DNA of 64,000 nt from positions 38,874 to 102,873 of the forward strand of contig DATMBG010000025.1 in NCBI GenBank assembly GCA_035559535.1, read 5' to 3'. The notes below the pieces were generated by a model, which saw only the letters and a program-made list of their open reading frames with translations, did no database searches and had not been told where the DNA came from. A program made the translations under genes and the position numbers. Below are positions 45,754 to 54,153 of this stretch, one piece after another; position 1 is the stretch's first letter; each line of letters starts with the position of its first letter. The stretch comes from Candidatus Limnocylindrales bacterium. Lineage in GTDB: Bacteria > Moduliflexota > Moduliflexia > Moduliflexales > JAUQPW01.

Positions 45754-48333
45754 TTATATCAGCCTTTGGATTACCTCCAACAGGTTACTCTGTTCAAAAC
45801 CGCTTTTTATAATGTAAGCATTGGCGCCAACATCTATTCCTCGCTCCTGATCCTCCTTCGAAGCCAGTGAGGTAACCAACACAACGGGTAATTCTGAAAG
45901 TCTCTTGTCGGTACGGATCTTGGCTGTGAGTTCAAACCCATTCAGCCTGGGCATATCCACATCCGATACAACCAGATCAAAGTCTTCATTATTTAAGGCT
46001 GTAAGCGCATCAACACCGTCTACAACGGTTTTGACGTGATATCCAGCCGATTCCAAAATATTTTTCAATAGAGTTCTCGTCGTGATCGAGTCTTCTACAA
46101 CCAAAATAGACTTTCTTTTGGCTTCAACTTCCTTGTCTACAGGAGTAGTTCTAGAGGGGCCGGAGGCTATCTTTATAGCAGATTTCATCAAATCAGAGAC
46201 ATTCAAAATAGGTACCACTTTACCCGTTCCCAAAATGGTAGCTCCAGCAATATTACGTACCCGGGAGAGCTGGTTACCCAAGCTTTTAACCAGCACTTCC
46301 TGCTCATTGAGCACTTTATCCACGCTGAAAGCGATACGCTTTTCTTTAGTACCAAGAACCAATACAGAGATAAATTTAGGGGCTTCTCCCAACGGGAGTG
46401 ATGGGGGGAAGAGTCCTCTTACCTCCATCCCCTCACTCTCCATCCCCTTTTCCTGAAGCTTCAGAAGGGAGGCAGAGGAGATTTTAGGCATTCCTTTAAG
46501 TACGGGCGTAAGGCATTGCGCCCCTACGGTTAAATCAACGGCGTTAGCACCTTCCCTTTGTACCGGACGTAGGGGCACACGGCCGTGCGCCAGTACTTTT
46601 TTTTCTCTCTCAGGAAGTTCTAAGACATCTGCGAGCCGAACAATGGGAACTACTTGCCCGTCCAGGGTAATGGTATCTTTATTTTCAACGGTTTTAATTT
46701 CATCCTTTTTAATCCTGACCACTCTTTCCACATTCACACTGGGAATCACAAAAAGATGTTCATCCACCTGAACGAGAACCCCTCTGAACGTGGCGAGCGT
46801 CAGCGGAAGAAGTATCCGAAAGGTAGACCCGACCTGGGGGTAAGTTTCCACGGATATGAGGCCTCCAAGTTTTTCGACCTTCTCTCGTACGATAGCCAGA
46901 CCGAGCCCTCGACCTGAAATATCGGTAATAAGGGGGCTGGTCGAAACGCCTGATTGGAAAATGAACGAGAGGATCTCTTGCTCGCCAAGTCGGTCTACTT
47001 CTTCTTGGGAAACTAGGCCAAGCTTGAGGGCGCTAGCTTTCACTTTCGTCAGGTCGATTCCGGTTCCGTCATCGGAAATGAGAACTTCAACGCTGTTGCT
47101 GTTTTTCTGAGAGATGGAGAGAGTGATTGTCCCTCGAGGCGGCTTCTTTTTTCTTATTCGTTCCTTGGGATCTTCAATTCCATGATCGATACAATTCCTT
47201 ATCAGATGAATGAAGGGATCTTTCATCTCTTCTAAAATCCGCTTGTCGATTTCAATCTCCCCTCCTTGAATTACCAATTCCACATCTTTGCCGAGATCCC
47301 GGGAGAGTTCCCGGATGAGCTTCGGAAAGATTTCTAAAAGCGATGAGAAAGGTAACATGAGCACCTTCTTCATATCTTCCAGGAGATTATCCACCATCCC
47401 TCCCAGAAAACGGCTGTCATACTCAGCCGACCTGGTTAACATCGCAAGCCTGTTCTCCAGCGATCCAATAGTCGCATGGCTCCAATCCAAAAACTCCAGG
47501 AGTCTAGGACCGGGAATAGGGTCAGTATACCCAACTCTTCCCTGACGCAATTTATTTTCTCTTTTAAGTAACTGCCGAACCCTTCGGACCTCGGGTTGAA
47601 CTTTTGTCCATTTTTGCTTCCACAGGTTCAGGATAGCTTTAATCTCTTTGAGATCCGCAGCACGCTGGTTTGTCATGAGCTTTACAGAGAGCATCTCTTC
47701 CACTTGAAGGAGCAGCGAGTTTAATTTTATCGAAGAGATTCGGACTGTGTCTGTCCCTGAAGGCTTCTCAGGAACAAAGGGTTTCTGACTTCCCGGTAAG
47801 TGAAGCGGACTTTGTTCTCCCCCACTTTGACTTTCACCGGTAGAAGGAATAGCCTGTACCCCTTCTAAGGGATTCTTACTTTCTATTTCCTTCAGTCCCT
47901 CATGCGGAGGAGGCGGGAATACATTGGAAGAAATACCCTTAAGTTGCTGAAGCAGGATTGAAATCTTCGATTTTTCCTCGGCGGTTCGTTCGATCTCGGT
48001 AGAGGAAAGGCATTTATCGAGGCTATCTACGACCCCATGGAGTACGTCGAACAAGGTGGGCGACAAGGTTATTTCCTTGCGTTTTAATCCGGCAAAAACG
48101 TGCTCCATTGCCTGGCAGATCCTTTCAACCTCCGTCAGGTTTACGGAGCGGGCAGCACCTTTCAAACTGTGGGCTTCCCGAAAGATGGTTTCGAGGAGCT
48201 CCATCTGTTTTTCACCAACGGGAACTTTTTCCAGTTCAAACAACCCGGAAGAGATCTTCAGAAGGTGCTCCTGGGCCTCGACCTTGAAGGTCGAGAGTAG
48301 TTTTTTGAGAAACTCCTCATCTGTTTTGTTCAT
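45754..48333 (-). CDS. cheA: Hybrid chemotaxis kinase CheA with C-terminal REC (WspE position)
   Basis: 859-residue histidine kinase: Hpt domain (about 1-110, His55 in REAHSLKGAAR), no recognisable P2 domain, a dimerisation region, HATPase (HLIRNCIDHGIEDP, DDGTGIDL, GRGLGLAIV), a CheW-like domain and a C-terminal REC (about 735-859, VVSDVDMPRLNG). The CheW-like domain is split by about 65 residues (LAHGRVPLRPVQ ... VGAQCLTPVL) that coincide with a palindromic DNA repeat at 46501-46596, an apparent in-frame insertion. I chose ATG 48333 behind GAAGGAGGCGTT; the frame opens at 48420 but that extension reads through another palindrome (NLPAGRQGEK) and is probably untranslated. Confidence 0.94.
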   Translation of the reverse strand: MNKTDEEFLKKLLSTFKVEAQEHLLKISSGLFELEKVPVGEKQMELLETIFREAHSLKGAARSVNLTEVERICQAMEHVFAGLKRKEITLSPTLFDVLHGVVDSLDKCLSSTEIERTAEEKSKISILLQQLKGISSNVFPPPPHEGLKEIESKNPLEGVQAIPSTGESQSGGEQSPLHLPGSQKPFVPEKPSGTDTVRISSIKLNSLLLQVEEMLSVKLMTNQRAADLKEIKAILNLWKQKWTKVQPEVRRVRQLLKRENKLRQGRVGYTDPIPGPRLLEFLDWSHATIGSLENRLAMLTRSAEYDSRFLGGMVDNLLEDMKKVLMLPFSSLLEIFPKLIRELSRDLGKDVELVIQGGEIEIDKRILEEMKDPFIHLIRNCIDHGIEDPKERIRKKKPPRGTITLSISQKNSNSVEVLISDDGTGIDLTKVKASALKLGLVSQEEVDRLGEQEILSFIFQSGVSTSPLITDISGRGLGLAIVREKVEKLGGLISVETYPQVGSTFRILLPLTLATFRGVLVQVDEHLFVIPSVNVERVVRIKKDEIKTVENKDTITLDGQVVPIVRLADVLELPEREKKVLAHGRVPLRPVQREGANAVDLTVGAQCLTPVLKGMPKISSASLLKLQEKGMESEGMEVRGLFPPSLPLGEAPKFISVLVLGTKEKRIAFSVDKVLNEQEVLVKSLGNQLSRVRNIAGATILGTGKVVPILNVSDLMKSAIKIASGPSRTTPVDKEVEAKRKSILVVEDSITTRTLLKNILESAGYHVKTVVDGVDALTALNNEDFDLVVSDVDMPRLNGFELTAKIRTDKRLSELPVVLVTSLASKEDQERGIDVGANAYIIKSGFEQSNLLEVIQRLI
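46501..46596. repeat. Palindromic GGGGCGCAATGCCTTGCGCC-type repeats inside cheA
   Basis: TACGGGCGTAAGGCATTG followed by CGCCCCTACG (46501-46528) and ACGTAGGGGCACACGGCC followed by GTGCGCCAGTAC (46568-46596) are two units of a family also found between genes at 53571-53612 and 53879-53908. Here they keep the reading frame and encode a linker in the CheW-like domain of CheA. Confidence 0.6.
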
Positions 48334-48397
48334 AACGCCTCCTTCAATTTGAAGACGATGGAGGGGAACCAGGAACAATCTCAGTTTTTCTCCCTGT

Positions 48398-48411
48398 CTG
48401 CCTGCAGGCAG
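48398..48411. repeat. Palindrome CTGCCTGCAGGCAG upstream of cheA
   Basis: Perfect 14-bp palindrome in the 83-bp cheR-cheA spacer. Translated in the cheA frame it gives the PAGRQ string often seen when this kind of dispersed palindrome is wrongly included in a protein, which supports the downstream cheA start. Confidence 0.55.
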
Positions 48412-48416
48412 ATTAT

Positions 48417-50021
48417 TCACTTTCTCCTTTCTGTCAGGGAGATTATGAGTTCTGAGAGTTTACCGGCGGTCATACCCTCGGATTCCGGTAAAACATCCCC
48501 TTCCTGATAACCCTGTAAGAGCCTGAGGGTATTCTCAAAATATCTGGCCGATTCTTTAAACCTTCCTTGTTGCTGGGTGAGATTTCCCAGCACAAAGTGA
48601 GCAAGCACAAAATTCTGATCGAGATAGAGGGCCCGCTTTAGAGCTACCATAGCCTCTTCCATTTGACCCTGCTCCTGGAGAATAAGTCCAAGGAGGTAAT
48701 GATAACCCGGATTCAACTTGTTAATGGCAATGGCTTTTTTACACCAGGAAAGTGCTTCCTGAAGCTTACCCTGGTTGGCGTAAACTTTCGCCAAGAGAGC
48801 CGCCGCTTTCTCTTGAAGGTTCAATTCTTTTTGCCCTTGCGAGAACAAACTCAAAACCTTCTCGGCTGCTTCTGCGTAACAACCCTGCTCATAAAGGATC
48901 AAAGCTTCCCCATACAAATCGCCCGTCGGAGGGATCTTAGCCGGTTGTTTCATGGGAATTCTTTCAGGGAAGCCGGGTTCCTCGTCTGGAGTAGTCCTGG
49001 TTTCCTTTGTTCCTTGGTGAGGCAAACGGTTCTTTCCAGCACTTTGATCCCCAAGGGCCGCAGAGGTCGTTCCGTCTATAAAGTTAAACCATGCTTTCAC
49101 CTGAGCACCATCCGCAGGAATAATTTCGGTTATCCCTGTAAGACAGCTAAACTCGTCACTATAAAGGAGTCTCCCGCTCATTTTCCTGTAAAGAATGGCA
49201 TTGGGAAAATGAACCGAGGTGAATTGAGAAAAGAGGGTGCGGGAAACTTCACCGGAACCGGTCACAAGCCATCCCCCCTCCTCAAGGGAAAGGTAGAGAT
49301 TTCGGATGACCTTTTTGGCTTCTTCCGGAGCAAAATAGATAAGCACATTGCGGCAAAAGATAATATCCAGCGTATGAATGTTATTTAAGGGTGAGGGATA
49401 ACCTCCTTCCGCCAGATTCAGATAAAAGAAGGTCACTCTCTTCTTAATATCCGGGAGGATCTCAAACTGATTTTTCTTTTTCTGCCTGAAATATTTCTCT
49501 TTAATCCATAGAGGAGTATCCCGAAAGGACCATTCGCTGTAAATACCTTCCGAGGCCTTCTTAAGAAAACGGGGATTGATATCTGTAGCCAGAATCGTGA
49601 TATGCCAATCCTGCCAATCCGGGAGCACTTTGCTCAGTAAAATAGCGATAGAGTAAGGTTCCTCACCCGTGCAACACCCTGCGCTCCAGATTCTCAAACT
49701 CTGATTAATCCCACGACGGGAACGGATCAATTCTGGAAGAATATACTCTTCGAGGATCTCAAAACTTTTTTTCTCCCGAAAGAAATAAGTTTCTCCAATC
49801 GTAAGATGAACGGCCAATATCTCGATCTGGTCCCTGGTTGGTGGGGAAGACATTAACCACTGAATGCACAATCCGACATCCTCAAAACCAAACTCTCGTG
49901 AAGCGGAACTTATTCCACGCTCGAGGTCATTCCAACGTTCCTTAGGAAAGTATAGACCTAGCTGACTCGAAATGAACTCACTAAACTGAGAAAGAAGATC
50001 ATCTGAAAGGATCCGGTTCAT
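48417..50021 (-). CDS. cheR: CheR methyltransferase with C-terminal TPR repeats (WspC position)
   Basis: 534-residue fusion. Residues 1-275 are the MCP methyltransferase CheR, with a helical N-terminal domain and a SAM-binding core showing WSAGCCTGEEPYSIAI, ILATDINPRFLKKASEG, IIFCRNVLIYFAPEEAKKV and a C-terminal GGWLVTGSGE. A disordered Pro/Ser-rich linker (about 320-370) leads to three or four TPR units (AAALLAKVYANQGKLQEALS, YHYLLGLILQEQGQMEEAMV, AHFVLGNLTQQQGRFKESAR). The TPR tail is the hallmark of WspC- and FrzF-type CheR proteins in non-flagellar chemosensory systems. AAAGGTAATT precedes the ATG. The pentapeptide-binding beta-subdomain used for tethering to receptors was not checked. 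Confidence 0.95.
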   Translation of the reverse strand: MNRILSDDLLSQFSEFISSQLGLYFPKERWNDLERGISSASREFGFEDVGLCIQWLMSSPPTRDQIEILAVHLTIGETYFFREKKSFEILEEYILPELIRSRRGINQSLRIWSAGCCTGEEPYSIAILLSKVLPDWQDWHITILATDINPRFLKKASEGIYSEWSFRDTPLWIKEKYFRQKKKNQFEILPDIKKRVTFFYLNLAEGGYPSPLNNIHTLDIIFCRNVLIYFAPEEAKKVIRNLYLSLEEGGWLVTGSGEVSRTLFSQFTSVHFPNAILYRKMSGRLLYSDEFSCLTGITEIIPADGAQVKAWFNFIDGTTSAALGDQSAGKNRLPHQGTKETRTTPDEEPGFPERIPMKQPAKIPPTGDLYGEALILYEQGCYAEAAEKVLSLFSQGQKELNLQEKAAALLAKVYANQGKLQEALSWCKKAIAINKLNPGYHYLLGLILQEQGQMEEAMVALKRALYLDQNFVLAHFVLGNLTQQQGRFKESARYFENTLRLLQGYQEGDVLPESEGMTAGKLSELIISLTERRK

Positions 50022-50120
50022 AATTACCTTTACAAAGCAGGAAGATAGAAGTCAGAACGGATAGTAGGGACGATCGGCCGGTCGTCCTTACTTCTATCTC
50101 ACGAGATTTTCCTCTTTCTC

Positions 50121-50579
50121 TCACTTCCCCTCCCTTCCTAAAATTTCAGGAGGGGGAGGGAAGTAAAGGGAGAGTAGCTTATCAAGATTATGCAAAATGA
50201 TTGCCATCCCATCTTCGAGTTTTACCATCCCCTTCACATATTCCATGCCGGGAAGAATTTCCTCTGTCGTAATTACTTCCTGCTCCGGGTTTTCGATCAC
50301 ACCCCTCACGGTGTCTACCATCAAGGCTATCCTCTGACTTGAGGGGTGTATAATAATAAGCTGATCACTCAGATTCACCTCTCGCTCCGGCAAGCAGAGC
50401 CACTTACGGACATTTACCACAGGAATAATCTGTCCTTGCAAATTAATGACGCCCAGGATAAACTCAGATGTCTTCGGTAAAGGAATCACTTCAACCACCC
50501 GCACAACTCTTTCCACCATGGAGAGATCAAGGGCATAACGTTGTTCATCCAGGATAAAAACAACCAGTGATTTATTCAT
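50121..50579 (-). CDS. cheW: CheW coupling protein
   Basis: 152-residue stand-alone CheW that links receptor tips to CheA. Sequence features: LVVFILDEQRYALDLSMVERVVRVVEVIPLPKTSEFILGVINLQGQIIPVVNVRKWL, the SH3-like CheW core with the conserved GVINLQG turn, and VDTVRGVIENPEQEV. The Shine-Dalgarno is weak. It occupies the WspB or WspD position between the MCP and cheR. Its two companions, the zinc-ribbon CheW at 52677 and the CheW domain of CheA, give three CheW-type modules in the cluster. Confidence 0.94.
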   Translation of the reverse strand: MNKSLVVFILDEQRYALDLSMVERVVRVVEVIPLPKTSEFILGVINLQGQIIPVVNVRKWLCLPEREVNLSDQLIIIHPSSQRIALMVDTVRGVIENPEQEVITTEEILPGMEYVKGMVKLEDGMAIILHNLDKLLSLYFPPPPEILGREGK

Positions 50580-50688
50580 AACTATTTGTCTGCTGGCAGG
50601 CCGAAAAGTAAGCTTCTCAGGGGATACCTCCCTCAGGTAGGTTTTTTGTGATGACCGGGTGGAAACCCTCTCTCCTGCTTGCTTTGGA

Positions 50689-50757
50689 CCTGTCGAAGAG
50701 CAACCCTTTAGGGGGGGGGAGGAAATTGTCCTTCGACAGGCTCAGGACAAAAGGGGT
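50689..50757. repeat. Inverted CCTGTCGAAG / CTTCGACAGGCTCAGGAC repeat
   Basis: Arms 50689-50698 and 50731-50740 are exact complements; the right one continues as CTTCGACAGGCTCAGGAC, a very widespread bacterial interspersed repeat. It fills the 290-bp spacer between the MCP and cheW genes. Related sequence is at 26049-26125 and, decayed, at 3322-3352. Confidence 0.65.
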
Positions 50758-50870
50758 ACAGCCTCCCTTCAAAGAAACCTTACTCCTGAAAGTCTCCTTT
50801 GATCTCCCCACCAAGGGCGACTTTGTGCCACAGCGTAGTGTTAGTTCCGTTGCTTCTCATTGCAAAACCC

Positions 50871-52508
50871 TTATATCTTATATTGTTCAACCAGTTGCTT
50901 CAGTTTCTGGCCCAACTGGTGCAGGGTTTGAGCTGTTGTTTCCACCTGTCGGGTACTGGTAACATTTTGGGTACTGGCCTGTTTAATATTCTCCATAGCC
51001 AGTGCTACCTGATCCATCCCTACCAGTTGCTGCTGACTCGATGCAGCTATCTGTACTGCGGCTTCCGCCGACTTCATTATACTCTCCGCCAGTGCAGCAA
51101 TGGACTCTCCCGCTTCCCTGGATTGCTTTACACCCGCCTCCACCGCTTTGCTTCCCTGCTCGGTAGCCATCACCGCTGCAGTTGTTGCTTTCTGGATATC
51201 ATTCAAAATGGCTCGCACTTGTGCCGTTGCCTGTTTTGATTGCTCGGCCAGGCTTTTCACTTCCTGAGCTACCACAGAGAACCCTTTCCCCTGTTCTCCT
51301 GCTTTTGCCGCTTCAATGGCTGCATTAACCGCTAAAAGATTTGACTGCTCGGCCAGGTCATCGACGGTGGCAATAATCTCCCCGATGCTTTGGCTCTGCT
51401 CGCTGAGCCGCATAATACTCTCCGCGATGGATTCTACCTGTTCTCGGATACGATTCATCCCCTCAAGGGATTCTTCTATAGATTTCTTGCCGCTTTGGGC
51501 TATTTGGGCTGCTTCTTGTGCACTCTTGGAAACATAATTTGCTTTTTGACTGGTCAATTGGGCTGTCTGTTTGACTTCCTCAACGGTTGTGGTTGTTTGA
51601 CTTATGGCTGTAGCGGTTTCTGCAGCACCGGAGGCAACCTGAGCAGTTGCCGTCAAGATTTCACTGGTAGAAGAGGCCAGAACATTGACGCCTTCCCGCA
51701 TCTCACGGGTTACCTCCTGCAGATTCTCCATCATTTTGCGAAACGTCTGGGTCAAGATGCCTACTTCATCGGTTCGATTGTCGGAAGGAACACTGACAGC
51801 CAGATTCCCCAGAGCGACCTGCTCGGCTACATTGGAGATTTCCTTGAGAGGCCTGGAAATGATCCGATTCAGAAACATCACCATCCCCATACTTATCCCA
51901 AGGGCCATCAAACAGGTGATTACAAAAATACGGACAGATCGATTTGCCTTCTGCTCTGACTCTATGAGAGAGAGTTGGGCGTTTTCCTCTGCTTTCTTTC
52001 CCAGTTCTTCGGCGATATTTAGTAAATTTCGACGACGCTCAAACTGTGTGCCGAGAACTAACCCCTTGGCCTCTTCAACCTTCCCCCCATAAATCAAGGG
52101 AATGACCTGGGTATCCCGGACCTGCTTTAAAGCCATCAGGGTAGTACTCAACTCTTCAAGTTTACGGAAAATGTTAGGATCGTTCTGATTACGTTCGAGG
52201 AGCCTTTTTAGGATCTCATCAATCTGATGGGTACGGTCCTTAATATCCTGCTCCCACATCTCTTGATCAGATCGGTTGTTCACCAACATCAGGGTTAATA
52301 TACCTGCCCGTTCTGCATTTAGGTTCGTTTTGAGAGCTAATAGATCTATAGCATTGGCAAAATCCTTTTGATACAAGCTTTTCTGGGACCCCTGAATCGC
52401 TATAATACCCGTATAAGCCGTGGCTACTGCGATTATCAATAAAACTACAATCAAGCCAAAGCCCAGGAGGAGTTTAGTTCGTGTTGAGAGATTGAGAAAC
52501 CAGTTCAT
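50871..52508 (-). CDS. Methyl-accepting chemotaxis protein (WspA position)
   Basis: 545-residue transmembrane receptor: membrane helix 1 at about 12-33, a periplasmic four-helix-bundle (4HB_MCP) domain (about 35-190), helix 2 at about 193-212, a HAMP domain (about 213-266, [22 protein letters not shown]), and a cytoplasmic signalling domain with the hairpin tip [38 protein letters not shown]. No PAS or Cache sensor is present, so the ligand or stimulus (small molecule, surface contact, envelope state) is not evident. It is the only receptor gene in the cluster. A single dedicated receptor is typical of ACF-type chemosensory systems such as Wsp. Confidence 0.95.
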   Translation of the reverse strand: MNWFLNLSTRTKLLLGFGLIVVLLIIAVATAYTGIIAIQGSQKSLYQKDFANAIDLLALKTNLNAERAGILTLMLVNNRSDQEMWEQDIKDRTHQIDEILKRLLERNQNDPNIFRKLEELSTTLMALKQVRDTQVIPLIYGGKVEEAKGLVLGTQFERRRNLLNIAEELGKKAEENAQLSLIESEQKANRSVRIFVITCLMALGISMGMVMFLNRIISRPLKEISNVAEQVALGNLAVSVPSDNRTDEVGILTQTFRKMMENLQEVTREMREGVNVLASSTSEILTATAQVASGAAETATAISQTTTTVEEVKQTAQLTSQKANYVSKSAQEAAQIAQSGKKSIEESLEGMNRIREQVESIAESIMRLSEQSQSIGEIIATVDDLAEQSNLLAVNAAIEAAKAGEQGKGFSVVAQEVKSLAEQSKQATAQVRAILNDIQKATTAAVMATEQGSKAVEAGVKQSREAGESIAALAESIMKSAEAAVQIAASSQQQLVGMDQVALAMENIKQASTQNVTSTRQVETTAQTLHQLGQKLKQLVEQYKI

Positions 52509-52676
52509 AACTTATTCCTCTCTCCAATTTTAGATTGCAGAATGTAGACTGGTCACTCCGCAATCCACGTTCTGCATTCCCCAGCAGTTATCCTCAGTAC
52601 TGTTTGACTAACTGCTTCAGCCTGCCTCCATTTGTACAGATTCTACCTCCTTGCCTCTACCTGCCGGTTTCCTCCC

Positions 52677-53459
52677 CTACTCAACTTCCTCATGTACGAT
52701 AAGGCTTTTGTCTGACAAAATTCTCTCTGCATCTAAAATCACCAGTCGTTCCCTGGTCACACCCTTGAGATACTCTTCTCGAACACCCGTAAGGGTAGAA
52801 AAGGACGGCTGGATATCCTGAAGTGGAATCCACTGTACTCCAACAACAGCCTCTGCGAGGATACCGAACTCTATCCTATGGTTGTGGAGGATGATGACCT
52901 TGTTGAGATGGGTTGGTTCCTGTGCCGGTAGATCAAAAAATTTCTTGAGGTCGATGACCGAAAGAATTTGTCCCCGCACATTGATGATGCCAAGAACAAA
53001 GGGTGGAGTACAGGGTAATGGCGTAAGTTCTTTCAGGGGATGGACTTCACGAACATACACCGACTCAATTCCGTAATTTTCATGGGCCAGGAGAAACTTC
53101 ACAACTTCTATACGTTCCCCATCTGCTTCCTTCTCTTTGGGTTCCTGTGCAAGTACCCTGGCTCTGGCTCTAAGGATTTTTTTCTTCTCCTCAGGGGTTG
53201 GAACGAATCCGCCTTCAAGGATCGCTCGAGCCGCCTTTAAACGGCTGTAGACCTCCTTGCCGGATTGCTGATGGAACTGAGCAGAGTTGGGAGTTGGATT
53301 CTGGAGCCGGGCCAGATTAAAACCGCATTGGTTACAGAAATAGCTTCCTGGTGGATTTACATGCCCACACCCAGGGCAAGAAATTTCCAGTCTGGTTTTG
53401 CAGACCTTACAGAACTTCGCCCCTTCAGGATTCTCATGATGGCATTGAGGACACTGCAT
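52677..53459 (-). CDS. Double zinc-ribbon fused to CheW
   Basis: 260-residue protein. Two treble-clef-like zinc ribbons lie at 1-50: Cys3, Cys6, Cys17, Cys20 and Cys28, Cys31, Cys42, Cys45. A helical linker (about 65-115, rich in Arg, Lys and Glu) leads to a CheW domain (about 118-255) with VKFLLAHENYGIESVYVREV, PFVLGIINVRGQILSVIDLKKFF and FGILAEAVVGVQWIP. It is the first gene of the cluster, and a repeat-rich spacer lies upstream. It takes the place of the second CheW of Wsp. The zinc module may bind a partner protein or nucleic acid; this is unknown. The Shine-Dalgarno before ATG 53459 is poor. Confidence 0.9.
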   Translation of the reverse strand: MQCPQCHHENPEGAKFCKVCKTRLEISCPGCGHVNPPGSYFCNQCGFNLARLQNPTPNSAQFHQQSGKEVYSRLKAARAILEGGFVPTPEEKKKILRARARVLAQEPKEKEADGERIEVVKFLLAHENYGIESVYVREVHPLKELTPLPCTPPFVLGIINVRGQILSVIDLKKFFDLPAQEPTHLNKVIILHNHRIEFGILAEAVVGVQWIPLQDIQPSFSTLTGVREEYLKGVTRERLVILDAERILSDKSLIVHEEVE

Positions 53460-53570
53460 GAAACGACATCTTTTGAAGCCCGGATATCAGGGAGGATACC
53501 CCTGTAATCCGTACTTCCTGATAGGAAATCTCAAGTAGAGAGACCTTTAAAAACTAGTACGCTTGCCTTA

Positions 53571-53612
53571 CCTTGCGCCCCTGGTACGGGCGCAAGGCAT
53601 TGCGCCCCTACT
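53571..53612. repeat. Palindromic TTGCGCCCCTGGTACGGGCGCAA repeat
   Basis: CCTTGCGCCC and GGGCGCAAGG are opposed around CTGGTAC, followed by CATTGCGCCCCTAC. Same family as the units inside cheA and at 53879-53908. Confidence 0.6.
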
Positions 53613-54153
53613 CAAAATTTATGGAAAAAACGTTCTACTATCCTAAATTCTAGAGGAAATTCGAGGTGCTTTTTCTCTGGATTTGGCAGAGTTATATTCT
53701 TATCGTCTTAATTTGACGCCTGTAAGGTTTAAAAAAACCCCTTCAGCCCATAATTTATCGTTGGCTTAGTCGCCTCTATCCTGTAAAAAAATAATGGGAA
53801 ATTTTCACATTCTTATTTATCCCTGTCAAGACTTAAATTTCTTTTTTAATTTTTCAACTTGAAAAGAAAGTCTAGAAGTACGGGCGCAAGGCACATTGCG
53901 CTCCTACCGGTTTTTTAAACCGGGTTTCTTGAAAGGTTTATCCTCAACTTAAAACCTTTGTGCCCTTTCAAAGGAGTCAGAAACAGAAAAATCACATTTA
54001 ACCATCACTTCATTACTCTGCAATATTCCCTTAATAATCGGGCATTTTCCTTTATATGGTTAGGAAAATTAGAACCATTGATTAAGCTTATAAATTGCAG
54101 AAGAAAATGTCAGGCAAGATCCTGGTATTTATCAGGAAAGGAGAGAGCATTCT
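53613..54153. other. AT-rich spacer between divergent genes
   Basis: 540 bp without a supported gene. It must contain promoters for the minus-strand chemosensory cluster and the plus-strand PhoX gene, but no consensus -35/-10 pair stands out. It holds another GGGCGCAAGGCACATTGCGC repeat at 53879-53908. A short plus-strand frame at 53958-54164 shows no family features and overlaps the PhoX start. Confidence 0.45.
53879..53908. repeat. GGGCGCAAGGCACATTGCGC-type palindromic repeat
   Basis: TACGGGCGCAAGGCACAT followed by TGCGCTCCTACC, the fourth recognisable unit of the family in the window. Confidence 0.55.

Noticed and set aside
50617-50962. Short open frames on both strands between MCP and cheW
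   Set aside because: Their protein (containing FVLSLSKD) is the usual translation of the TTCGACAGGCTCAGGAC repeat.
46501-53908. Regularly spaced repeat units suggesting a CRISPR array
   Set aside because: Units are few, kilobases apart or in a gene, with no regular spacers and no cas genes.
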